Source: Paucibacter sp. KCTC 42545 (GTDB lineage Bacteria; Pseudomonadota; Gammaproteobacteria; Burkholderiales; Burkholderiaceae_C). Taken from it: a stretch of 64,000 nt of DNA. The stretch lies in the NCBI RefSeq assembly GCF_001477625.1, contig NZ_CP013692.1, positions 4,092,001-4,156,000 on the forward strand, given 5' to 3'. A model generated the notes under the pieces. It worked only from the letters and a program-made list of their open reading frames with translations, did no database searches and had not been told where the DNA came from. Shown here piece after piece: positions 39,028-47,526 of the stretch; within the stretch, counting starts at the first letter, position 1; the number at the start of each line of letters is the position of its first letter. Position numbers and translations under genes: made by a program.

Positions 39028-40692
39028 CTACTCGCCCGCCTTCAGCCAGGCCGCCGCGCGCTCGGCAATCATCAGCGTCGGCGAATTGGTGTTGCCGCTG
39101 GTGATGGTGGGCATGATGCTGGCGTCCACCACCCGCAGGCCGGCCACGCCGCGCACGCGCAGGTGGCTGTCCACCACCGCCTGCGCATCATCGGCCCGGC
39201 CCATCTTGCAGGTGCCCACGGGATGGAAGATGGTGGTAGCGATGTCGCCGGCCAAGCGGGCCAGCTCTTCATCGCTCTGGAACTGCAGGCCAGGCTTGAA
39301 CTCTTCCGGCTCGTAGGCGGCCAGGGCTGCTTGCCCGACGATGTGGCGGGTCAGCCGCAGGCTGGCGGCGGCGATGCTGCGGTCTTCCTCGGTGCTGAGA
39401 TAGTTGGGCGCGATGGCGGGCGCCGCTGCCGGATCCTTGCTGCGGATTTGCACCGTGCCCCGGCTCGTCGGGTTGAGGTTGCAGACGCTGGCGGTGATGG
39501 CGTTGAAGTCGTGCAGCGGCTCGCCAAAGGCATCCAGCGACAGGGGCTGGACGTGGTATTCCAGATCGGGCCAGCGTTTGTCCGGCGAGCTGCGCGTGAA
39601 GGCGCCCAGCTGCGAGGGCGCCATGCTCATCGGCCCGCTGCGCCGCAGGGCGTATTCCAGGCCGATCAAGGCCTTGCCCCACAGGCTGCCGGCCATGGTG
39701 TTGAGCGTCTTGGTGCCCTTGACCTTAAAGACGCTGCGGATCTGCAAATGGTCTTGCAAATTGGCGCCCACGCCCGGCAGCGCTTGCTGCACAGCGATGC
39801 CAAGCCGGGCCAGCAAATCGGCCGGGCCAATGCCGGAAAGCTGCAAGATCTGCGGTGAACCGATGGCCCCAGCCGCCAGCAGCAACTCACCGCCCGGATT
39901 CAGTGCCACTTGCTGCAGGCCGCGCGGCGTCAAGACCTCGGCCCCCGTACAGCGCAGGCCGCCGCCTTCGGCCGGCAGCAATTGCAAGCGCTGCACCTGG
40001 GCGCCGGTCCACATCTCGAAGTTGGGGCGGGCATAGCAAGTCGGGCGCAAAAAGGCCTTGGCCGTGTTCCAGCGCAGGCCAGACTTTTGATTGACCTCGA
40101 AATAGCCCACGCCCTCGTTGCTGCCGCTATTGAAGTCCTCAGTGGCCGGGATGCCGGCCTGCACGGCGGCGCTGGCGAAGGCGTCCAGAATGTCCCAACG
40201 CAGGCGCTGCTTCTCGACCCGCCACTCGCCGCCATGGCCGTGTGCTGCTTTGAAAGCGGCGCTGGCACCGTTACTGCCGCCACGCGCTTCGCCGTCCAGG
40301 CGCCAGTGGTTCTCATGCTGCTTGAAGAAGGGCAGGCTGGCGTCCCAGCGCCAAGCGGGGTCAGATGTTGCCTCGGCCCAGCCGTCGTAATCACGCGCTT
40401 GGCCGCGCATATAAATCATGCCGTTGATGCTGGAGCAACCGCCCAGCACCTTGCCGCGCGGGTAGCGCAGGCTGCGGCCGTTCAAGCCCGCATCGGGCTC
40501 GGTCTGGTAAAGCCAGTCGGTGCGCGGATTGCCGATGCAGTGCAGATAACCGACCGGGATGTGGATCCAGTGATAGTCATCCCGCCCGCCCGCCTCCAGC
40601 AACAAGACCCGCTTTGCCGGGTCGGCCGAGAGGCGATTGGCCAATAAACAGCCGGCCGTGCCGGCGCCCACAATGATGTAGTCAAAACTCAT
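39028..40692 (-). CDS. GMC-family FAD-dependent oxidoreductase
   Basis: 554 residues from MSFDYIIVGAGTAG, which holds the FAD dinucleotide motif (the ATG at 40701 is an alternative). GMC signature 1 region RYPRGKVLGGCSSINGMIYM, then signature 2 region GAIGSPQILQLSGIGP, and the active-site His in FHPVGTCKMG, with the Asn in TSGNTNSPTLM. It resembles choline or alcohol dehydrogenases. The sequence alone does not say which alcohol. It converges with the aminopeptidase gene. Confidence 0.92.
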   Translation of the reverse strand: MSFDYIIVGAGTAGCLLANRLSADPAKRVLLLEAGGRDDYHWIHIPVGYLHCIGNPRTDWLYQTEPDAGLNGRSLRYPRGKVLGGCSSINGMIYMRGQARDYDGWAEATSDPAWRWDASLPFFKQHENHWRLDGEARGGSNGASAAFKAAHGHGGEWRVEKQRLRWDILDAFASAAVQAGIPATEDFNSGSNEGVGYFEVNQKSGLRWNTAKAFLRPTCYARPNFEMWTGAQVQRLQLLPAEGGGLRCTGAEVLTPRGLQQVALNPGGELLLAAGAIGSPQILQLSGIGPADLLARLGIAVQQALPGVGANLQDHLQIRSVFKVKGTKTLNTMAGSLWGKALIGLEYALRRSGPMSMAPSQLGAFTRSSPDKRWPDLEYHVQPLSLDAFGEPLHDFNAITASVCNLNPTSRGTVQIRSKDPAAAPAIAPNYLSTEEDRSIAAASLRLTRHIVGQAALAAYEPEEFKPGLQFQSDEELARLAGDIATTIFHPVGTCKMGRADDAQAVVDSHLRVRGVAGLRVVDASIMPTITSGNTNSPTLMIAERAAAWLKAGE

Positions 40693-40790
40693 GGCGGCCA
40701 TGCTGACGCAGCAGGCTTACACGAACAAGGGCGTTGCTACTGAAGCGCGTAAAAAACTGGGCCGTGCAGACCGCGTGACCCTCTGATTTT

Positions 40791-41429
40791 TTAACCCAGA
40801 TGCGAGCCCAGCACCGGGAACAGCTTCATCAAGCCGTCAGCCAGCAACTCCACCGCCAGCGCGGCCAGAATCAAACCCATCAAGCGAGTCATGATGCTGA
40901 TGCCGGTCTGGCCCAGCACCTTGGCAATGCGGCCGGAAGCGGTGAACACGGCATAGGTGAACAAGGCCACCACCACGCCATAACCCACCAGCACGGCCAA
41001 CTCCCACCAGTGGCGGGTTTTCTCGGCGTAAATCACCATGGTGGAGATGGTGGCCGGGCCGGTCAGCAGGGGGATGGTCAGGGGCACGACGGCGATGCTG
41101 GCGCCGGCGTCGGCCTTGCTTTCGGCCGCATTGAGTTCCTCACCACTCGATTCGGCCGGCTTGGCGCTGAGCATCTGAATCGCGCTGATCAAAAGCAGCG
41201 TGCCGCCACCCACCTGGAAGCTGGCCAGCGAGATATTGAAGAACTCCAGCAGTTTCAGGCCCAGCAGCGAACTCAGGGCGATCACCAGGAAAGCCGTGAA
41301 GCAGCTCACCACAATGGTGTGTTTGCGCTGTTCTTTGGTCAGGTGGCTGGTGAAGTGAATGAAAAAGGGCAGCACCCCGATCGGGTTGACGATGGTCAGC
41401 AGGGCCACCAGCGGTTTGTAGATATCCAT
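40791..41429 (-). CDS. MarC family integral membrane protein
   Basis: 212 residues, six helices expected. LLTIVNPIGVLPFFIHFT at the N-terminus and VPLTIPLLTGPATISTMVIY in the middle are the MarC-family repeats. Start at 41429 (MDIYKPLVALL). Transport activity unproven in the family; once linked to multidrug resistance, later doubted. Confidence 0.92.
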   Translation of the reverse strand: MDIYKPLVALLTIVNPIGVLPFFIHFTSHLTKEQRKHTIVVSCFTAFLVIALSSLLGLKLLEFFNISLASFQVGGGTLLLISAIQMLSAKPAESSGEELNAAESKADAGASIAVVPLTIPLLTGPATISTMVIYAEKTRHWWELAVLVGYGVVVALFTYAVFTASGRIAKVLGQTGISIMTRLMGLILAALAVELLADGLMKLFPVLGSHLG

Positions 41430-41482
41430 GGCCCGCATTGTCTGCGCACTGCAGCCCCCTCAGGCTGGCGCAAACCCCGAAA

Positions 41483-42280
41483 TCAGCCCGCTGTTTGCGC
41501 CAGCCGGCACAAATAGTCCAGACCGGCGGCCGCGCGCGGGCCGTACCAGCTCAGCAGCTCACCATCCACTAGTTCCACGCGGGCCTGCGGGCACAAGGTC
41601 TGCGCCTCGGCCAGATGGCTGGTGTCGAAGCGATAGGGCTCCGAGCTGAGCAGCACCCGGTCGATCTGCGCCAGCCAAGGCTCGTTGCCCTGCAAGACCG
41701 GGTAGCGCGCAGCGCCGGATTCGCCGCCCCAGACCTCGGGCCATGTCTGCCAGCCCACTTCGGCCAGCATGCGGGCGATGTAAGTGTCTCGCGCCACCGT
41801 CATCCAGGGCTCACGCCAGATCAGATAGAGCACCCGCTGCGCCGGCCAGACCTGGCTGCGGCAACGTGCCAGCGCGGCGTGCAAGTCCTGCTGCAACTCA
41901 GCGCAGCGCTGCGCCACGCCCGGCAAATGGCCGAAGGCGGCAAGCATTTGCGCCAGCAGTTCGAGGTTGTCTTGCGGGCCCTGCGGATGGGTAACGATGA
42001 GCTGCGGCACGAACTCGCGCAGCGCCTCGGCGGTCTCGGCCCGGTTCTCGTCCACATTGACGATCACATGGCTGGGCCGCAGGGCGCGCAATTTGGCCAA
42101 ATTCACGTCCTTGGTGCCGCCGACCTTGGGGACATCGCTCACAGCCTCGGCTGGATGAATGCAAAAACCGGTGCGCGCCACCAGATAGGGCCGCAAGCCA
42201 AGGGCGATTAGCAACTCGGTGACGCTGGGCACCAAGCTGGCAATGCGGGGCGCCGAATCCAATGCCGAGGCCAGGCTCAC
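41483..42280 (-). CDS. BtuF-like helical-backbone binding protein without signal peptide
   Basis: 265 residues from a GTG start that overlaps the preceding stop. The fold pattern of TroA/BtuF proteins is clear: RIASLVPSVTELLIALGL, LRALRPSHVIVNVDENRAE, then the long helix and a C-terminal lobe with VLYLIWREPWMTVARDTYIA. Unlike periplasmic BtuF it has no N-terminal signal peptide, so it may be cytosolic. It forms an overlapping pair with the membrane protein upstream; no ABC ATPase is nearby. Confidence 0.82.
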   Translation of the reverse strand: MSLASALDSAPRIASLVPSVTELLIALGLRPYLVARTGFCIHPAEAVSDVPKVGGTKDVNLAKLRALRPSHVIVNVDENRAETAEALREFVPQLIVTHPQGPQDNLELLAQMLAAFGHLPGVAQRCAELQQDLHAALARCRSQVWPAQRVLYLIWREPWMTVARDTYIARMLAEVGWQTWPEVWGGESGAARYPVLQGNEPWLAQIDRVLLSSEPYRFDTSHLAEAQTLCPQARVELVDGELLSWYGPRAAAGLDYLCRLAQTAG

Positions 42281-43224
42281 ACCAAGCGGCTTTCGGCGCC
42301 ACCGGCAGCGCGCTCTTCCGCCTGCGCTGCATCCTGCAAGACCAGAAAGACGGCGCAGCAGCCGCGCAAATACACCAGCGTAGGCAGCACCAGGGCCACA
42401 GCGAACACGGTGCCGCCGCCCACCAGGGCCGCCATGCCCAGCGGTGTGGCCGCCAGCGGTGCCCCGGCAGCGCCCAGGCTGCGCAAACCGTAGCCGAACA
42501 GGCCGGCCATCAATTGCTGAGCCGGCACATCAATGCCGGTCAGCCACACCACCAGCAAGGCCCAGGCGCGCCCACCGCTCATCACCACCAGGCTGACCAG
42601 GGCGCTCACCAGGCCCGACACGGCCAAGGCCGCGGCCATCAGCCCCGCCGCCTCCAGTGGCCCGTGGCGCAGCTGGCGCCACAACATGCGCACTGTCTCC
42701 TGCACGCTATTGCCGGCCCAGATGGAAGGCCCCGTCAGCGGCCCCACCAGCACGACGCCGCTGAAAGCCACCACGCCCAGGAACACCACGCCCACCGGCA
42801 CCAGCAAGGCGAACAAGGCCACACCCACCCAGGGCAGGCGCGCCGCCCACAGCAGCGTCAGCAAAACGCCCACGCCCAAGGCCACCGCCATCAGCAGGAT
42901 GAACAAGCACAGCAAGACACGCGGCGCGGTGCGCAGTGCAGCGCTGAAAGCATCGGCCACATCGCGAACCGGGCGGCCACGCGCCTGGTCCATCAGCAAG
43001 AGGCCGGTGGTGTTGAGGCCCAGAAAAGCACTCACCACCGCCCCGGCCGCCCAAAGCCAGCCCGTCAGGTTGTCTGCCTTGGCCAGGGCCGATTCGGCCG
43101 AGGCCAGCATCAAGCCGGCCATGCAAAAGGTCGCCAGCAAGGCATACAAAGCCTGGCCGTTACGCGGGGCATCCAGGCTGGCCAGCACCCGGTTCAAATC
43201 CTGCAAACTGATTTTTCTCGACAT
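42277..43224 (-). CDS. Multi-pass membrane protein of unknown function
   Basis: 315 residues from the ATG at 43224 (MSRKISLQDLNRVLASLDAP). About six hydrophobic segments, among them LYALLATFCMAGLMLAS, VLLCLFILLMAVALGVGVL and VALFALLVPVGVVFLGVVAF. No known transporter motif is visible. The stop overlaps the BtuF-like start by GTGA, so the two are probably made together. The segment before the RRM gene is its divergent upstream region. Confidence 0.72.
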   Translation of the reverse strand: MSRKISLQDLNRVLASLDAPRNGQALYALLATFCMAGLMLASAESALAKADNLTGWLWAAGAVVSAFLGLNTTGLLLMDQARGRPVRDVADAFSAALRTAPRVLLCLFILLMAVALGVGVLLTLLWAARLPWVGVALFALLVPVGVVFLGVVAFSGVVLVGPLTGPSIWAGNSVQETVRMLWRQLRHGPLEAAGLMAAALAVSGLVSALVSLVVMSGGRAWALLVVWLTGIDVPAQQLMAGLFGYGLRSLGAAGAPLAATPLGMAALVGGGTVFAVALVLPTLVYLRGCCAVFLVLQDAAQAEERAAGGAESRLV

Positions 43225-43342
43225 GGCTTGATCATAGCCAGCCTCTTTTGCAAGCCGTTTTGCCAAACTAATTCACAGTTCGCACGGATTCATCACCAGG
43301 GTTTTTTCTAGCTACCGAAAAACAACACTTGGCAGTGTGGGC

Positions 43343-43373
43343 ATGACCTTCGGCTAGACCCATCGCCCATAAT
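43343..43373 (+). promoter_or_regulatory. Candidate promoter of the RRM gene
   Basis: ATGACC (43343-43348) and CATAAT (43368-43373) with 19-bp spacing; weak -35. It would leave a leader of about 90 nt, compatible with cold-shock-type control. AAAGGG lies 7 bases before the ATG. Confidence 0.3.
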
Positions 43374-43468
43374 GTTTTACCTGTGTTTGGAAGCCGCACC
43401 TTCGCTTGAATGGTTCACGATGGGCTGAAGCTCCACATGGTTTTTCTTGGTATTGAAAGGGCTTCCCC

Positions 43469-43957
43469 ATGGGAAACAAGCTTTACGTCGGCAATCTTGC
43501 CTATAGCGTGCGTGACGAGTCGCTGCAAGAAGCGTTCTCGCAATTTGGTTCTGTGACCTCCGCAAAGGTCATGATGGACCGTGACACAGGTCGTTCCAAG
43601 GGCTTCGGCTTCGTGGAAATGGGCTCTGATGCAGAAGCACAAACGGCCATCAACGGCATGAATGGTCAAGACCTCGACGGTCGCGCCATCGTCGTGAACG
43701 AGGCTCGTCCTCGTGAAGAGCGTCCGGGCGGCTTCGGCGGCGGCGGTCGTTCGGGTGGCGGCGGCTTCGGCGGCGGTCGTTCGGGTGGCGGCGGCTTCGG
43801 CGGCGGCGGCGGTGGCGGCTACGGTGGTGGCGGCGGTGGCCGTTCCGGTGGCGGCGGCTTCGGCGGCGGTGGTGGCGGCTACGGCGGTGGCGGCGGTGGC
43901 CGTTCCGGCGGCGGCGGCGGCTACGGCGGCGGCCGTTCGGGTGGCGGCGGCTATTAA
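43469..43957 (+). CDS. Glycine-rich RRM RNA-binding protein
   Basis: 162 residues: one RNA recognition motif (residues of about 3-80) with RNP2 KLYVGNLAY and RNP1 RSKGFGFVEM, followed by a tail of about 80 residues made of Gly with Arg, Ser, Phe and Tyr (RGG-like boxes such as GGGRSGGGGFGGG). Such proteins are common in Burkholderiales and cyanobacteria and act as RNA chaperones or cold-response factors; the aromatic-glycine tail could drive condensation. Own terminator at 43986. Confidence 0.93.
   Translation: MGNKLYVGNLAYSVRDESLQEAFSQFGSVTSAKVMMDRDTGRSKGFGFVEMGSDAEAQTAINGMNGQDLDGRAIVVNEARPREERPGGFGGGGRSGGGGFGGGRSGGGGFGGGGGGGYGGGGGGRSGGGGFGGGGGGYGGGGGGRSGGGGGYGGGRSGGGGY
43730..43950 (+). 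repeat. Imperfect tandem repeats in the glycine-rich tail
   Basis: Units such as GGCGGTCGTTCGGGTGGCGG, and the variant with CCGTTCCGG, recur at roughly 30- and 70-bp intervals with GGC/GGT codon changes. Prone to copy-number slippage. Confidence 0.8.
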
Positions 43958-43985
43958 TTAGCCCCGGTCTCATCGACCTGCGATG

Positions 43986-44011
43986 AAAAAGGCACCCTCG
44001 GGTGCCTTTTT
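43986..44011 (+). terminator. Rho-independent terminator after the RRM gene
   Basis: AAAAAGGCACC-CTCG-GGTGCCTTTTT: perfect 11-bp stem with a T run; functions in both directions on sequence grounds. Confidence 0.92.
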
Positions 44012-44128
44012 CTATTTCTGCGCTACCTTTGCGCGGCCCTTGCTCTTGATCAGGTCTAGCGCTGGCCTAGGCCAGGACCGGGCCAGCGCTATTTCCGATG
44101 GATGGCTGGGCTCGCCTCGCCCAGCGAA

Positions 44129-46462
44129 TCAACGCTGCCAACCCACTTGAGCCTTGGCAAAGACTTCGGTGCTGCGCTGGCGTGAGGGGCGCTCGTCGGC
44201 CTGGCTCATGCCCAGGCTGAACACCCGGTTCAAACCCTGGCGGTGGGTGTAGACCAGCGAGAGATGGTTGCTGCTGTCCTGCGCCGCGTTCAAGCCCAAT
44301 TCGGCGCGGCGCTGAAACTGGCTGTGCTGGGCAATGGCGCGCAGGGAATCGTGCGGGCTCAGATGCAACACCAGCAAGGTCTGCCAATTGCTGTCGGTGA
44401 AGCCACGCTGGCCCTGCGGATTATTCACATAGCTCTGGCCCACTTGCTGCTCCAACTCCAGCCCGAAGCCTTTGGGGCTGGGCAAGCGCAGGCGCGCCTC
44501 CAGCCAGAGGCTGGCGCCCCTGCCTAAGCGATCGGCCTCCACATCCAGGCGCCGACCCCATTCAAGTTCAGCATTCACAAAGGTCAGCCAGGCATTGGGG
44601 CTGGACTCAAAGCCCAGCAGCACGGTGCGCGGTGCATGCACAGGCCCATCGGACTTGGCGCGCTGCTGATCCAAGCCCAGATGCGCCCAAACGCCGGTAT
44701 TGCGCTCGCTCGCCAGCCAAAAGCCGGGCTGCAAGCGCCGCTCGATCAAGCGATTGCCCGGCACGCCCAGCTCCGCATCCGCCAGCGTTTGGGCTTGCAC
44801 CAGCTTGAGTTGCCAATCCAACTCGTAAGCCTGAAAACGCGACCACTCGCCCAGCGGCGCCAAGCTTTGCGAGCCCGCCTTTTGGTGCATATTCAAAGTA
44901 ACACGCCGAAAGCCAGCCTGGCTGACAAAGCCGTTGTCGTTGGCAAAGCGTGGGCTCACATCCTCCAGGTGCAGCTGATTGCTCCAGTCCTCGCTGCGGT
45001 GGCGCCAGGCCAGCCACAGATGATGGCCGGATGCAGCCGGCCCGCTCTGGGCCTGGCCTTGGGCGTCGAAGGCCACGCTGGTGCGCGACCACAGCAGGTG
45101 GCCGCGCACCGCATCACCGGCGCCGGGGGCCCAGGCGAAGTCGCTGCCCAGCACCTCGTTGCGGCGGCCCTGGCCATAGTCACGCGATGAAACGAGGCCA
45201 CCCAAGGTGATGGGCGCCAGTTGCATACGCCCGCGCATAAAGCTGGCTTGCGAGACGCCCGGCTGCGCGAAGCTAGCCGTGCCAAAGGCATTGGCACGCA
45301 AGACCTGACCCCCACCGGCATCGCGCAGACTCAGCGCCGTGGCGTCCGCCAAGGCGCCGCGCCAGGTGGCACGCAAGCCCCAGTCGGGGTCGGTGATGGC
45401 GCGTGAGTAGAAGGCCGCTAAGCCGCGGTTCTGGCCTTCGTCATCCGGCTGGCTTTGGCCCACCACATCGGTGCTTTCCAAAAAGAAGGGGCGCTTTTCC
45501 TGTTGGCTGAGGGCGAAGCGGGTATTGCCCGCCAGCTGCGGCGCGTCCAGCTCGACCTGCGAGAAGTCCGGGTTCAGGGTGGCGTCAATCACCCAGTCGG
45601 CGCGCGGCCGCCATTTCAGTTCGCCACCCAGATTCAGGTTTTGGCTGCGGCTGTTCGGCTGACCCGGCTCAGTGACTTGCAAGCGGCGCGCCGTCAGCTC
45701 GGGGCGGATGCTGATGAAGCTGCGCTCGCGCACCTGCTCCACCAGATCGTCCAAACCGCCCAGCACCTGCAGTTCGGCGATAAAGCTCAAAGCTTCTTTG
45801 GTGAGCGGGGCGCTGAGCATCAAGCTGGTGGCCTCATCGCGCGGCATATTGCGCACCACCATCACGCGCCAGGGCAGGCCCTCGCTGTGCGGGAAGCGCA
45901 GCGAGGCCAGCGGCCAACGCAGCTCGATGCTGTAGCCATCGGGCAGGCGTTGTGCGGCGGCTTCGAGCTCGAAGTCGGGCGAAAAGTCCTCCACATCGTC
46001 GTCGGCGGTGAACAGCCCATCGGCCAGCACGCCGGACGCGCTGATGCGCACAAACTGGGCCGAGCGGCGCTGGCCCACCGGGTCGATCACCACCGAGACA
46101 AAGTCCTGATCGCGGCGCACCCGGTCACGCCGGGTCAGCGGCGCGCGGATCAAGTCCGGCGCGGGGTCGTAGGCGCGGATGCCGAAGATCAGCGCATCCG
46201 CACTCGCCACCACCTGCACCGTGGTGCGCCAGGGCGCGGGCTTTTTGTCCTCGGGCTGGAACTGCACAAAGCGGTCGTAAATGGGGGCGCGCTGCCACAG
46301 CGCTTCGTCGAGCCGACCGTCAATCACGGGCGGCGTCTCCGTGCTTTTGAGGCGCAGGGCGCGCGGCCCGTCCAGCGGGGCCGGCTCAGCCGCCCATGCA
46401 GGCGCAGCCCAAGTCATGGCCATCGTGACCACCAGGGCCAGACCAGAAAGAATCGATTTCAT
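44129..46462 (-). CDS. DUF5916 outer-membrane protein with CBM9-like domain
   Basis: 777 residues. Signal peptide (ALVVTMAMTWAAPAWAAEP), then a CBM9/DOMON-like domain opening PPVIDGRLDEALWQRAPIYD at about 45-230. The remainder is a beta-barrel-like DUF5916 region (WVIDATLNPDFSQVELDAPQ; NTRFALSQQEKRPFFLES) with many alternating strands and an end in VGWQR. Likely located in the outer membrane; function unknown. Upstream, a nine-codon reading frame with a strong ribosome site may be its leader. Confidence 0.85.
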   Translation of the reverse strand: MKSILSGLALVVTMAMTWAAPAWAAEPAPLDGPRALRLKSTETPPVIDGRLDEALWQRAPIYDRFVQFQPEDKKPAPWRTTVQVVASADALIFGIRAYDPAPDLIRAPLTRRDRVRRDQDFVSVVIDPVGQRRSAQFVRISASGVLADGLFTADDDVEDFSPDFELEAAAQRLPDGYSIELRWPLASLRFPHSEGLPWRVMVVRNMPRDEATSLMLSAPLTKEALSFIAELQVLGGLDDLVEQVRERSFISIRPELTARRLQVTEPGQPNSRSQNLNLGGELKWRPRADWVIDATLNPDFSQVELDAPQLAGNTRFALSQQEKRPFFLESTDVVGQSQPDDEGQNRGLAAFYSRAITDPDWGLRATWRGALADATALSLRDAGGGQVLRANAFGTASFAQPGVSQASFMRGRMQLAPITLGGLVSSRDYGQGRRNEVLGSDFAWAPGAGDAVRGHLLWSRTSVAFDAQGQAQSGPAASGHHLWLAWRHRSEDWSNQLHLEDVSPRFANDNGFVSQAGFRRVTLNMHQKAGSQSLAPLGEWSRFQAYELDWQLKLVQAQTLADAELGVPGNRLIERRLQPGFWLASERNTGVWAHLGLDQQRAKSDGPVHAPRTVLLGFESSPNAWLTFVNAELEWGRRLDVEADRLGRGASLWLEARLRLPSPKGFGLELEQQVGQSYVNNPQGQRGFTDSNWQTLLVLHLSPHDSLRAIAQHSQFQRRAELGLNAAQDSSNHLSLVYTHRQGLNRVFSLGMSQADERPSRQRSTEVFAKAQVGWQR

Positions 46463-46608
46463 GCGGCAAACAGATCAAGGCATGACGACAGCGAGGTTCG
46501 CCTCGCGTCAGCCGGGTCATGGTGCGACGCCTAGCGCGCCGGCGCAGGCCGGGGCACGGGGTCAAGAAAGGCATCATGGCCAGGGAGAAAAATCCCTAGC
46601 GAGCAGCC

Positions 46609-46638
46609 CTAGCAGGGGTGAAGTACTTTCATCATCAT
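46609..46638 (-). CDS. Putative nine-residue leader peptide
   Basis: GGAGG (46644-46648), 5 to 8 bases before three consecutive ATGs, starts the frame MMMKVLHPC and then TAG. The leader has a hairpin just upstream (ACCCTGG-CTC-CCAGGGT, 46654-46670) and two GCTAGGG repeats just after the stop. The DUF5916 start lies about 146 bp downstream. The ribosome site is far better than chance, but the peptide is unproven. Confidence 0.35.
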   Translation of the reverse strand: MMMKVLHPC

Positions 46639-46746
46639 GCTTGCCTCCTGATGACCCTGGCTCCCAGGGTGCACCGCTTTTGATCGGGTGCCGCAGTGTA
46701 GGCAGCGGCTGGCGCCCGCGCAAGTCAGCGCAGAGCAACAGGCTCG

Positions 46747-47526
46747 CTACTCGCCCTGGCGATGTTTGCGCGGCCGGCCGACCAAAGCCCGGTCAAAAAT
46801 GAAGTTAGGCAGCAAACGCAAGAGCCGCGCCACCCAGCCCATTTGCCAAGGGATGACCCGAAAGCCCACGCCCTGCCCGATGGCCGCAAAAGCCTTGGCG
46901 GCGAAATCTTGCGCAGGCATTAAGAAGGGCATACGGTAGCGGTTCTCGCGGGTCAGCGGCGTGTCGATATAACCCGGCGCAATCGTCACCACCTTGACGC
47001 CGAAAGGCCGGCACTCGCCGCGCAGGCTTTCGCAATAGCTGATCACCGCCGCCTTGCTGGAGCAATAGGCCGCATGGCCGGGCAGGCCACGAATACCGGC
47101 CACGCTGGCCACACCCACCAAGGTACCGCTGCCGCGCTCGGTCATGCCCTTGATGAAGGGATGAAAAGTGGCCGCCAGGCCGATATTGTTGGTGGCGTAG
47201 ACGCGTTGCATCACGGCCAGGTCTTCGTAAATCGCGCTGTCTATGCCCACGCTAATGCCGGCATTGGCGATCACCACATCGGGCAGGCCCTGGGCGGCGA
47301 TGCAGTCGCGCCCGGCCGCGACGATGGATTCGACCACGCTGACGTCGGCGCCGTAGACGCGAAAGCGCTCCGGACTCAGGCCTTGCGTTTGCGCCCATGC
47401 CTGCAACTCGGCCGTGCGCCGCGCCACCAGGGCCAGGCGCCAGCCTTGGCGGTAATACTCCAGCGCCAGCGCTTGGCCCAGGCCGCTGGAGGCGCCGGTG
47501 ATGTAGGCAAGACCTGTCGTCGTCAT
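46747..47526 (-). CDS. Short-chain dehydrogenase/reductase
   Basis: 259 residues; NAD(P)-binding TGASSGLG, NAG (VIANAGIS), catalytic Ser in VGVASVAG, and YCSSK (Tyr-x3-Lys). A hydrophobic C-terminus (WVARLLRLLPNFIFDRAL) suggests membrane association. Substrate unknown. It overlaps lptC by ATGA, the place where lptA is normally found. Confidence 0.9.
   Translation of the reverse strand: MTTTGLAYITGASSGLGQALALEYYRQGWRLALVARRTAELQAWAQTQGLSPERFRVYGADVSVVESIVAAGRDCIAAQGLPDVVIANAGISVGIDSAIYEDLAVMQRVYATNNIGLAATFHPFIKGMTERGSGTLVGVASVAGIRGLPGHAAYCSSKAAVISYCESLRGECRPFGVKVVTIAPGYIDTPLTRENRYRMPFLMPAQDFAAKAFAAIGQGVGFRVIPWQMGWVARLLRLLPNFIFDRALVGRPRKHRQGE

Noticed and set aside
39022..39040. GGCGGGC/GCCCGCC hairpin as terminator of the aminopeptidase or GMC gene
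   Set aside because: No T run on either strand, and it overlaps the GMC stop codon.
43730..43950. CRISPR-like array
   Set aside because: The repeats are coding, contiguous and glycine-specific; there are no spacers or cas genes.
43713..43961. Ala/Val-rich frame inside the glycine-rich repeat region
   Set aside because: Artefact of the GGC/GGT repeat read one base out of phase.
46386..46577. Minus-strand 63-codon frame starting MMPFLTPCPG
   Set aside because: Overlaps the start of the DUF5916 gene out of frame, has no good ribosome site, and is Arg-rich shadow sequence.
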